A stretch of 64,000 bases of DNA from Nocardia terrae (GTDB lineage Bacteria > Actinomycetota > Actinomycetes > Mycobacteriales > Mycobacteriaceae). The notes below the pieces were generated by a model. That model worked only from the letters and a program-made list of their open reading frames with translations. It made no database searches and had not been told where the DNA came from. The stretch is taken from NCBI RefSeq assembly GCF_009760405.1, contig NZ_WRPP01000004.1, forward strand, positions 744,001 to 808,000, given 5' to 3'. This document shows positions 41,554 to 48,770 of the stretch, piece after piece. Numbering within the stretch: the stretch's first letter is position 1; the number at the start of each line of letters is the position of its first letter. The position numbers and the translations under genes are program-made.

Positions 41554-43154
41554 CCATCCTGCGCACTTCCGTAGACCCGAATTCGGCGGAGTACCGGTCC
41601 GCCGCCGAGGCCATGACCACCAAGCTGGCCGAGGTGGAGGCCGAGTACGCCAAGAACATCGCGGGCGGCGGCCCGGAGAAGCTGGCGCGCCATCGCAAGC
41701 GCGGCAAGCTGACCGCGCGCGAGCGCATCGAACTGCTCATCGACGAGGACTCGCCGTTCCTGGAGCTGGCCCCGCTGGCCGGTTGGGGCAGCGACTTCCA
41801 TGTGGGCGGAAGCGTCATCGCGGGCATCGGCATCGTCGAGGGCGTCGAGTGCCTGATCACCGCGCCGGATCCGACGGTGCGCGGCGGCACCTCGAACCCG
41901 TGGACGCTGCGCAAGACGCTGCGGATGAACGACATCGCGCTGGAGAACCGGCTGCCGGTGATCGGCCTGGTCGAGTCCGGCGGCGCGGACCTGCCGACGC
42001 AGAAGGAGGTGTTCGTCCCCGGCGGGCGCATGTTCCGGGACCTGACGCGGCTCTCGGCGGCCGGAATCCCCACCATCGCACTGGTTTTCGGCAACTCCAC
42101 CGCGGGTGGCGCGTACATCCCGGGCATGTCCGACTACACGGTCATGATCAAGGAGCGCTCCAAGGTGTTCCTGGGCGGTCCGCCGCTGGTCAAGATGGCC
42201 ACCGGTGAGGAGTCCGACGACGAATCGCTGGGCGGTGCGGAAATGCACGCCCGCACTTCGGGTCTGGCCGATTATCTGGCCGTGGACGAACAGGACGCGA
42301 TCAGGCTGGGCCGGTCCATCGTCAAGCGCCTGAACTGGCAGAAGCAGGGTCCGGCGGCGCGGCCGATCGATCAGGTCATCGAGCCGCTCTACGACCAGGA
42401 GGAGCTGCTCGGCATCGTGCCGGGCGACCTCAAGATCCCGTTCGATCCGCGCGAGGTCATCGCCCGCGTGGTCGACGGCTCCGACTTCGACGAGTTCAAG
42501 CCGCTCTACGGTTCCAGCCTGGCCACCGGCTGGGCCGAACTGCACGGCTACCCGGTCGGCATCCTCGCCAACGCCCGCGGCGTGCTGTTCTCCGAGGAAG
42601 CCCAGAAGGCGACCCAGTTCATCCAGCTGGCCAATCAGTCGAACACGCCACTGTTGTTCCTGCACAACACCACCGGCTACATGGTCGGCAAGGAGTACGA
42701 GCAGAAAGGCATCATCAAGCACGGCGCGCAGATGATCAACGCGGTGTCGAACTCGAAGGTGCCGCACATCTCGCTGCTCATGGGCGCGTCCTACGGCGCG
42801 GGCCACTACGGCATGTGCGGGCGCGCCTACGATCCACGTTTCGTGTTCGCCTGGCCCAGTGCGAAATCCGCCGTCATGGGCGGTGCGCAGCTGGCGGGCG
42901 TCATCTCCATCGTGGGCCGGGCCGCCAACGAGGCGCGCGGCATCCCGTTCAACGAGGAGCAGGACGCCGGGCTGCGCGCCATGATCGAGGCGCAGATCGA
43001 GGCCGAATCGCTGCCCATGTTCATGTCGGGCCGCCTCTACGACGACGGCGTCATCGACCCGCGTGACACCCGCACGGTCTTGGGAATGGCGTTGTCCGCC
43101 ATCCACAATTCCCCGATCAAGGGCGCCGAGGGCTTCGGCGTCTTCCGGATGTGA
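41550..43154 (+). CDS. accD: Acyl-CoA carboxylase beta subunit (methylcrotonyl/geranyl-CoA type)
   Basis: This carboxyltransferase subunit of 534 residues moves CO2 from biotin to an enoyl-CoA. It has GGGPEKLARHRKRGKLTARE, FGNSTAGGAYIPGMSDY and MGASYGAGHYGMCGRAY, the features of MCC-type beta subunits. The start is an unusual TTG at 41550, supported by the homologous N-terminus (TILRTSVDPNSAEYRS) and the overlap with the upstream stop. The acyl chain accepted cannot be fixed from sequence; 3-methylcrotonyl-CoA or geranyl-CoA are the main choices. Confidence 0.9.
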   Translation: MTILRTSVDPNSAEYRSAAEAMTTKLAEVEAEYAKNIAGGGPEKLARHRKRGKLTARERIELLIDEDSPFLELAPLAGWGSDFHVGGSVIAGIGIVEGVECLITAPDPTVRGGTSNPWTLRKTLRMNDIALENRLPVIGLVESGGADLPTQKEVFVPGGRMFRDLTRLSAAGIPTIALVFGNSTAGGAYIPGMSDYTVMIKERSKVFLGGPPLVKMATGEESDDESLGGAEMHARTSGLADYLAVDEQDAIRLGRSIVKRLNWQKQGPAARPIDQVIEPLYDQEELLGIVPGDLKIPFDPREVIARVVDGSDFDEFKPLYGSSLATGWAELHGYPVGILANARGVLFSEEAQKATQFIQLANQSNTPLLFLHNTTGYMVGKEYEQKGIIKHGAQMINAVSNSKVPHISLLMGASYGAGHYGMCGRAYDPRFVFAWPSAKSAVMGGAQLAGVISIVGRAANEARGIPFNEEQDAGLRAMIEAQIEAESLPMFMSGRLYDDGVIDPRDTRTVLGMALSAIHNSPIKGAEGFGVFRM

Positions 43155-43162
43155 GGCCAGAC

Positions 43163-45226
43163 ATGGAGATTACGAACGTTCTGGTCGCCAACCGAGGCGA
43201 GATCGCACGCCGGGTTTTCGCGACGTGTCGCCGGATGGGTATCGCGACCACGGCCGTCTATTCGGACGCCGATGCGAACGCCCCGCATGTCGCCGAGGCG
43301 GACGCCGCAATCCGCCTGCCGGGCAACACCCCTGGCGAGACTTATCTGCGCGCCGAGCTGATCATCGAGGCGGCCCTGGCGGCCGGTGCCGACGCGATCC
43401 ACCCGGGCTACGGATTCCTTTCCGAGAACGCCGAATTCGCGAAGGCCGTGCAGGCCGCGGGTCTCACCTGGATCGGCCCGCCGGTCGCGGCCATCGAGCA
43501 GATGGGCTCGAAGGTCGAGTCCAAGAAGATGATGGACGCCGCCGGTGTCCCGGTGCTGAAGCAGCTGGACCCGGCCGAGGTCACCGCCGACATGCTGCCG
43601 GTGCTCATCAAGGCGTCCGCCGGTGGTGGTGGTCGCGGCATGCGCGTTGTGCGTGAATTGTCCGAGCTGACACCGCAGATCGAGGCCGCGCAGCGGGAGG
43701 CCGCCTCCGCGTTCGGCGACCCGACCGTGTTCTGCGAGCGCTACCTGGAGACCGGCCGCCACATCGAGGTGCAGGTCATGGCCGACACCCACGGCACGGT
43801 GTGGGCGGTCGGCGAGCGCGAGTGCTCGATCCAGCGCCGCCACCAGAAGGTTGTGGAGGAAGCCCCCTCGCCGCTGGTCGAGAAGATCGACGCCATGCGC
43901 GCGTCAGGCCCGGAGGAGGCAGCGGAGCGTAACCACGCAGGGCCCGCGCGCATGGCCGATGGGCAGAGCATGCGGGCGCGGCTGTTCGAGGCGGCCCGGC
44001 TGGCGTCGGAGGCCATCGGCTACGAGGGTGCGGGCACCGTCGAGTTCCTGGCCGACGAGAAGGGCGACTTCTTCTTCCTGGAGATGAATACCCGTCTGCA
44101 GGTGGAACATCCGGTTACCGAGCAGGTCACCGGCCTGGACCTGGTGCGGTTGCAGTTGCAGGTCGCGGCGGGCCGCCCGCTGCCCGCGCGGCAGCCGGAG
44201 ATGCGCGGGCACTCCATCGAGGTGCGGCTCTACGCCGAGGACCCGGCGCACGACTGGCAGCCGCAGTCCGGCCCGGTCCACAAGCTCGACATCCCCGGCA
44301 CCCTGGGCGAATTCACCGTGCTGACCGAGCCGGGCGTGCGCCTGGACACCGGTGTGGTGGACGGCTCGGTGGTCGGCGTGCACTACGACCCCATGCTGTC
44401 GAAGGTCATCTCCTTCGCCGAAACGCGTGACGAGGCCGCGCATCTGCTGGCGAGCGCGTTGCAGCGGGCCAAGATCCACGGCCTGGTCACCAACCGCGAT
44501 CTGCTGGTGCGGGTACTGCGCCACCCGGCGTTCCTGGCGGGCGACACCGATACGGCGTTCTTCGCGACCCATGATCTCGAAAAGCTCTCGGCCCCACTGG
44601 TTTCCGAGGGCGACGAGCAGCTCTCCATCGTGGCCGCCGCGCTCGCCGACGCCGCCGCCAACCGGCGTGCGGCCCGGGTCGTCCGCGGCGTGCCCAGCGG
44701 CTGGCGCAACCTGCCGTCGCAGCCGCAGTCCAAGTCCTACGAGTCGCGGCTGACCGGCAAGCACGAGGTGCGCTACCGGCTGACCCGCACGGGTCTCGAG
44801 GTCGAGGGCTTCGAGGGCCTCGAATTGCTGGAGGCCACACCGGATCTGGTGATCCTCCAGGTCCCCGGCGAGCGCGGTCCGGTGCGCCGCCGCTTCGAGA
44901 TCGCCCGCTACGGCGACCTGGTGACGGTGGACTCCCCGCTCGGCCCGGTGGCGGTGCGCCGCCTGCCGCGCTTCGAGGACCCGGCCGATCAGGTGGCCGA
45001 GGGCTCGCTGCTGGCCCCCATGCCGGGCGCGGTGATCCGCGTCGGCGCGGCGGTCGGCGACCGGCTCGAGAAGGGCCAGCCGATCCTGTGGCTGGAGGCC
45101 ATGAAGATGGAGCACACCATCGCCGCCCCCGCCGCGGGCATCCTCACCGAATTGAATGTTTCCGCCGGCCAGCAGGTCGAAGTCGGCGCGGTACTTGCCG
45201 TGGTCCACAGCGAAGATCAGGAGTAG
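43163..45226 (+). CDS. accA: Biotin carboxylase/biotin carrier alpha subunit
   Basis: This 687-residue alpha subunit has the biotin carboxylase domain (VLVANRGEIARRVF; ASAGGGGRGM; EMNTRLQVEHPVTE), a linker, and a C-terminal biotin carrier domain with the biotinylated Lys in LEAMKMEH. Between EEAPSPLVEKID and QSMRARLFEAARLAS it has about 24 extra residues that homologues lack (MRASGPEEAAERNHAGPARM...), coded by the repeat element at 43901-43957. It works with the beta subunit next door. The ATG at 43163 is eight bases after the beta stop. Confidence 0.93.
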   Translation: MEITNVLVANRGEIARRVFATCRRMGIATTAVYSDADANAPHVAEADAAIRLPGNTPGETYLRAELIIEAALAAGADAIHPGYGFLSENAEFAKAVQAAGLTWIGPPVAAIEQMGSKVESKKMMDAAGVPVLKQLDPAEVTADMLPVLIKASAGGGGRGMRVVRELSELTPQIEAAQREAASAFGDPTVFCERYLETGRHIEVQVMADTHGTVWAVGERECSIQRRHQKVVEEAPSPLVEKIDAMRASGPEEAAERNHAGPARMADGQSMRARLFEAARLASEAIGYEGAGTVEFLADEKGDFFFLEMNTRLQVEHPVTEQVTGLDLVRLQLQVAAGRPLPARQPEMRGHSIEVRLYAEDPAHDWQPQSGPVHKLDIPGTLGEFTVLTEPGVRLDTGVVDGSVVGVHYDPMLSKVISFAETRDEAAHLLASALQRAKIHGLVTNRDLLVRVLRHPAFLAGDTDTAFFATHDLEKLSAPLVSEGDEQLSIVAAALADAAANRRAARVVRGVPSGWRNLPSQPQSKSYESRLTGKHEVRYRLTRTGLEVEGFEGLELLEATPDLVILQVPGERGPVRRRFEIARYGDLVTVDSPLGPVAVRRLPRFEDPADQVAEGSLLAPMPGAVIRVGAAVGDRLEKGQPILWLEAMKMEHTIAAPAAGILTELNVSAGQQVEVGAVLAVVHSEDQE
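43901..43957 (+). repeat. GC-rich repeat element inserted in frame in the biotin carboxylase gene, copy B
   Basis: The element has GCGCG...GGCCC at one end and GGGCCCGCGCGC at the other and shares CCCGGAGG, GGCAGC and ACCACGCAGGGCCC with 34284-34336 in thiG. It adds residues between two conserved motifs of the carboxylase without breaking the frame. Confidence 0.7.
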
Positions 45227-45229
45227 GCA

Positions 45230-46393
45230 ATGAGTTTCATCGAGACCGACGAGCAGAAGGCGCTGCGGGCCGCGGTGGCCAAGCTGGCCGCCAAGTACAA
45301 CTTCCGCGACTACGCCGGGCCGAAGGCGCGCCGCAACGAGCCCTTCGACGAGCTGTGGGACGAGGCGGGCAAGCTCGGCTTCCTGGGTGTGAACCTGCCC
45401 GAGGAGTACGGCGGCGGTGGCGCGGGCATCTACGAACTCGCGCTCGTCCAGGAGGAATTGGCGGCGCAGGGCTGCGGCCTGCTGCTCATGGTGGTCTCGC
45501 CCGCCATCTGCGGCACCATCATCACCAAGTACGGTACCGAGGCGCAGAAGCAGGAGTGGCTGACCACGCTGGCCGACGGTTCGTCGAAGATGGTCTTCGG
45601 CATCACCGAGCCGGACGCGGGCTCCAACTCGCACAAGATCACCACCACCGCGCGGCGTGACGGCGAGGATTGGATCCTCAACGGCCGCAAGATCTTCATC
45701 TCCGGCGTGGACCAGGCCGAGGCCGTGCTCATCGTGGCCCGCTCCGAGAATGCCAAGACCGGCAACCTGCAGCCCGCCCTGTTCATCGTGCCCGTCGACA
45801 CCCCCGGCTTCGTGAAGACGAAGCAGGAGATGGACATCATCGAGCCGGACAACCAGTTCACGCTGTTCCTCGACGAGGTCCGGCTGCCCGCCACCGCCCT
45901 GGTCGGCCAGGAGGACGCGGCCATCGCGCAGCTGTTCGCGGGCCTGAACCCGGAGCGGATCATGGGCGCGGCCATGGCGGTCGGCATGGGCCGCTACGCC
46001 ATCGACGCGGCGGTGAAGTACGCCAAGGAGCGGGCCGTGTGGAAGGGTGCGCCGATCGGTTCGCACCAGGGCATCTCGCATCCGCTCGCGCAGGTGAAGA
46101 TCGAGCTGGAACTGGCCAAGGTCATGATGCAGAAGGCCGCGTTCCTCTACGACTCCGGCGACGACTTCGGCGCGGCCGAGGCCGCCAATATGGCGAAATA
46201 CGCTGCGGCTGAGGCCAGTATCAAGGCGCTGGACCAGGCGATCCAGACCCATGGCGGTTCCGGCCTGACCTCCGATGTCGGGCTGGCGGGCATGCTGGCG
46301 GCGTCCCGCATCGCCCGGGTCGCCCCGGTCAGCCGCGAGATGATCCTCAACTTCGTCTCCCAGCACTCGCTGGGTCTGCCCCGGTCCTACTGA
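45230..46393 (+). CDS. Acyl-CoA dehydrogenase, second in operon
   Basis: This 387-residue dehydrogenase has GITEPDAGSNSHKI and WILNGRKIFISGVDQAE, a flavin-binding pattern different from the first copy. Its end (RIARVAPVSREMILNFVSQH) lacks the YEGT-type motif and no clear catalytic Glu is seen there. It starts 3 bp after the carboxylase alpha gene. The two dehydrogenases probably act at different steps of the same pathway. Confidence 0.88.
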   Translation: MSFIETDEQKALRAAVAKLAAKYNFRDYAGPKARRNEPFDELWDEAGKLGFLGVNLPEEYGGGGAGIYELALVQEELAAQGCGLLLMVVSPAICGTIITKYGTEAQKQEWLTTLADGSSKMVFGITEPDAGSNSHKITTTARRDGEDWILNGRKIFISGVDQAEAVLIVARSENAKTGNLQPALFIVPVDTPGFVKTKQEMDIIEPDNQFTLFLDEVRLPATALVGQEDAAIAQLFAGLNPERIMGAAMAVGMGRYAIDAAVKYAKERAVWKGAPIGSHQGISHPLAQVKIELELAKVMMQKAAFLYDSGDDFGAAEAANMAKYAAAEASIKALDQAIQTHGGSGLTSDVGLAGMLAASRIARVAPVSREMILNFVSQHSLGLPRSY

Positions 46394-46477
46394 CCGGGGT
46401 GACGAGTGGCGGCGGTGCGCGGCCACCGCCACTCGTACCGTTCGCATCCGAAAGCCACACAGCAGCAGGAGTATTCG

Positions 46478-47272
46478 ATGACCGACACAGCCGGTGCCGC
46501 CGCGGCCGCGCCGTTCGTGCGCTACGAGGTGCGCGACGGGTTCGCGGTGCTGACCCTGGACTCGCCGCACAATCGCAACGCCCTGTCCTCGCGGCTGGTG
46601 ACGGAGCTGCTGGAGGGGCTGGCCAAGGCGGCGGCCGACGACGCCGTGCGCGGCGTGGTGCTCACCCACACCGGCAATACCTTCTGTGCGGGCGCGGATC
46701 TCAAGGAGGCGGTGGACGCCGACCCGGCGGCCGCCGCCGATATCCGCACCCGCTGGATGATCTCGGTGCTGCGCGACATCCTCGCGATGCCGAAACCCGT
46801 TGTGGCGCAGGTGAACGGCAATGTGCGCGCGGGCGGCATGGGCATCATCGCCGCCTGTGATCTGGTGGTCGCCGGGCACGACAGCAGCTTCGCCCTCACC
46901 GAGGTGCGCATCGGCCTGGCGCCGTTCATGATCTCGCTGACCCTGCTGCCGCGCATGACCGGCCGCTCGGCGGCGCGCTACTTCCAGACCGGCGAGACCT
47001 TCGACGCCGCCGAGGCCGAGCGGATCGGCCTGATCACGGTGGCCGTCGAGGATCCGGCCGCCGAGGTGGCCCGGCTGCGCGGGGAACTGCGCAAGGGTTC
47101 GCCGCAGGGACTGGCCGAGGCCAAACAGCTGGTCAACGCCGGGTTGCTGGCCGACTTCGACCGCTCGGCCGAGGAGTTGGCGAAGCGTTCCGCGAGCTTC
47201 TTCGGCACGCCCGAGGTGATCGAGGGCATCACCGCGTTCATGCAGCGCCGCCCGGCGAGTTGGGCGGAATAG
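46478..47272 (+). CDS. Enoyl-CoA hydratase/isomerase family protein
   Basis: This 264-residue crotonase-fold protein has HNRNALSSRLV, the oxyanion-hole CAGADLKEA, and NVRAGGMGIIAACDLVVAG. The Glu in EVRIGLAP is at a catalytic position. In such operons it hydrates the carboxylated enoyl-CoA (as 3-methylglutaconyl-CoA or isohexenyl-glutaconyl-CoA hydratase). It follows the dehydrogenase by 84 bp, with ribosome site CAGGAG. Confidence 0.9.
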   Translation: MTDTAGAAAAAPFVRYEVRDGFAVLTLDSPHNRNALSSRLVTELLEGLAKAAADDAVRGVVLTHTGNTFCAGADLKEAVDADPAAAADIRTRWMISVLRDILAMPKPVVAQVNGNVRAGGMGIIAACDLVVAGHDSSFALTEVRIGLAPFMISLTLLPRMTGRSAARYFQTGETFDAAEAERIGLITVAVEDPAAEVARLRGELRKGSPQGLAEAKQLVNAGLLADFDRSAEELAKRSASFFGTPEVIEGITAFMQRRPASWAE

Positions 47273-47295
47273 GCGACTCGGCAGAATAGGCGACC

Positions 47296-47910
47296 ATGGC
47301 GACACCCCACGAACCGAAGCAGGACCGCAGCCGGGCCACCCGGCAGCGGCTGCTGGAGGCGACCATCGACTGCCTGGCCGAAACCGGCTGGGCAGCCGCC
47401 ACGGTCGCCGTGGTCGCCGAACGCGCCGGGGTGTCGCGCGGTGCCGCCCAGCACCATTTCCCCACCCGCGAGGACCTGATCACCGCGGCGCTCGAGTACA
47501 TGTTCGAGACCCGGATGGACCAGGCCAAGGCCGACGCCCTCGCGGTCTCCGAGGTAGCCGAGGGCGTGGCCCGCACCGAAGCGGTGGTCGCGGGCCTGGT
47601 CGAGTCCTACACGAGCCCGCTCTTCAAAGCGGCCCTGCAGGTCTGGACCCACGCCGCCGCAGACCCGGTCCTGCGCGAGCGAATCGTCCCCATGGAAGCC
47701 CGCTTCGGCCGCATCTCCCACCGCATGGCGATCGAGGCGCTCGGCGTCGACGACACCGACCCCGTCACCCACCATCTCGTCCAAGCCACCCTCGACCTGG
47801 CTCGCGGCCTGGGCCTGGCCGACGTCCTCACCGACGACTCCCTGCGCCGCAAGGAAATCGTCCAGCAGTGGGCCGCCACCCTCCACATGGCACTCACCGC
47901 CCCCCGCTGA
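47296..47910 (+). CDS. TetR-family regulator of the acyl-CoA operon
   Basis: This 204-residue TetR protein has the HTH AAATVAVVAERAGVSRGAAQ, followed by HHFPTREDLI. It is the last gene of the catabolic cluster, 23 bp after the hydratase gene, and so is the likely local repressor responding to an acyl-CoA. No clear palindrome was found before the first gene of the operon. Confidence 0.88.
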   Translation: MATPHEPKQDRSRATRQRLLEATIDCLAETGWAAATVAVVAERAGVSRGAAQHHFPTREDLITAALEYMFETRMDQAKADALAVSEVAEGVARTEAVVAGLVESYTSPLFKAALQVWTHAAADPVLRERIVPMEARFGRISHRMAIEALGVDDTDPVTHHLVQATLDLARGLGLADVLTDDSLRRKEIVQQWAATLHMALTAPR

Positions 47911-48009
47911 CCTGCGCGGCCCCCGGAATCGGGGGCGGTCCGCGCCGGGTTCCGTTGCCTATCCTGGAGATTCGGGAGTGGCTTGGAGATCGGGTGGGGG
48001 GCCACATGA

Positions 48010-48486
48010 ATGCTCCGAGATTGGAATCCGCAGGTTCGTTCGAGTCCGGCGAGACTGCCGTTCGCTCTCGTCTACGCCGGCGTGTCCGGCCTCGGATCGT
48101 CCACATGGGTCGGGCGCACCGTGGGAGCCGTGCTGTGGCTCGGCCTGTACGCCGGGTCGGGCGTGTTGCTGAGCCACTGGTTCGGCATGCCCGCGATGGT
48201 CGCGTTCGCGGTGGGTGCGCTCGGGCAGGGGCTCGGGACACGCGCGGTTCGGCGACGCAATCAATTGACCGCCGATCGCGTGTCGGTCGACCTCGGGCAC
48301 GGTCCGGGAATACGGTCCTACATCGACAAGCGGGCCCCGGACGATTGGCTGTCCCCGCCTATGGTGTGGTCGCTTTCGCCCGCCATGCGGGTGCTCGCCT
48401 TCCTGTGCCGGATCATCGATCCGGACCCTCGGCCAGGCGAGCGGCTGCTGGCCATCGACAGACGCCTGCACCTTCGGTGGAGCTGA
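48010..48486 (+). CDS. Hypothetical membrane protein
   Basis: This 158-residue protein has two or three hydrophobic helices (LPFALVYAGVSGL; VGAVLWLGLYAGSGVLLSHW; PAMVAFAVGALGQGL) and a basic/polar C-terminal half. No family is recognised. A run of Gs (GGGTGGGGGG) before the ATG at 48010 may serve as ribosome site. It stands alone between the TetR gene and a small minus-strand gene. Confidence 0.55.
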   Translation: MLRDWNPQVRSSPARLPFALVYAGVSGLGSSTWVGRTVGAVLWLGLYAGSGVLLSHWFGMPAMVAFAVGALGQGLGTRAVRRRNQLTADRVSVDLGHGPGIRSYIDKRAPDDWLSPPMVWSLSPAMRVLAFLCRIIDPDPRPGERLLAIDRRLHLRWS

Positions 48487-48500
48487 ATCGGGGCCAGCGC

Positions 48501-48653
48501 TCAGAAGCCGAAAATCTCTGCGATCTCGATGGATTCGTCGTCCCAGCGGCGTTCGATGGCCTCGCGCTCGGGCTCCGGGAGATGGGGATGCCAACCGGCC
48601 TTGCGCCAGAAGGCTTCTCGGTGCTCATCGCTGAGGGGATACGGCGTGCTCAT
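48501..48653 (-). CDS. Small acidic protein of 50 residues
   Basis: A short frame starts at the ATG at 48653 after AGGGAA and codes for 50 residues rich in Glu, Trp and aromatic residues (YPLSDEHREAFWRKAGWHPH, then LPEPEREAIERRWDDESIEI). Its composition, ribosome site and place next to a terminator support a real gene. No family is recognised. Confidence 0.6.
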   Translation of the reverse strand: MSTPYPLSDEHREAFWRKAGWHPHLPEPEREAIERRWDDESIEIAEIFGF

Positions 48654-48702
48654 GGCGGATTCCCTGGATCGTGACGGCCGTCACATCCAGTCTATGAAGA
48701 AG

Positions 48703-48743
48703 AACCGAGCGTCAGGACCGGATCGGGATCCTGACGCTCGGTT
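48703..48743 (-). terminator. Terminator of the GT39 operon
   Basis: AACCGAGCGTCAGGA (48703-48717) pairs perfectly with TCCTGACGCTCGGTT (48729-48743). In the minus-strand direction it is followed by TTCTTCTTC, a usable T-rich tail, 28 bases after the GT39 stop. Confidence 0.9.
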
Positions 48744-48770
48744 CGGTTGTGGCGGTGGCAAGCCCGCCGG

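Noticed and set aside
43904..47305. A 1133-residue minus-strand open frame across the carboxylase operon
   Set aside because: It is opposite five well-supported genes, has a composition typical of antisense GC-rich DNA, and shows no domain.
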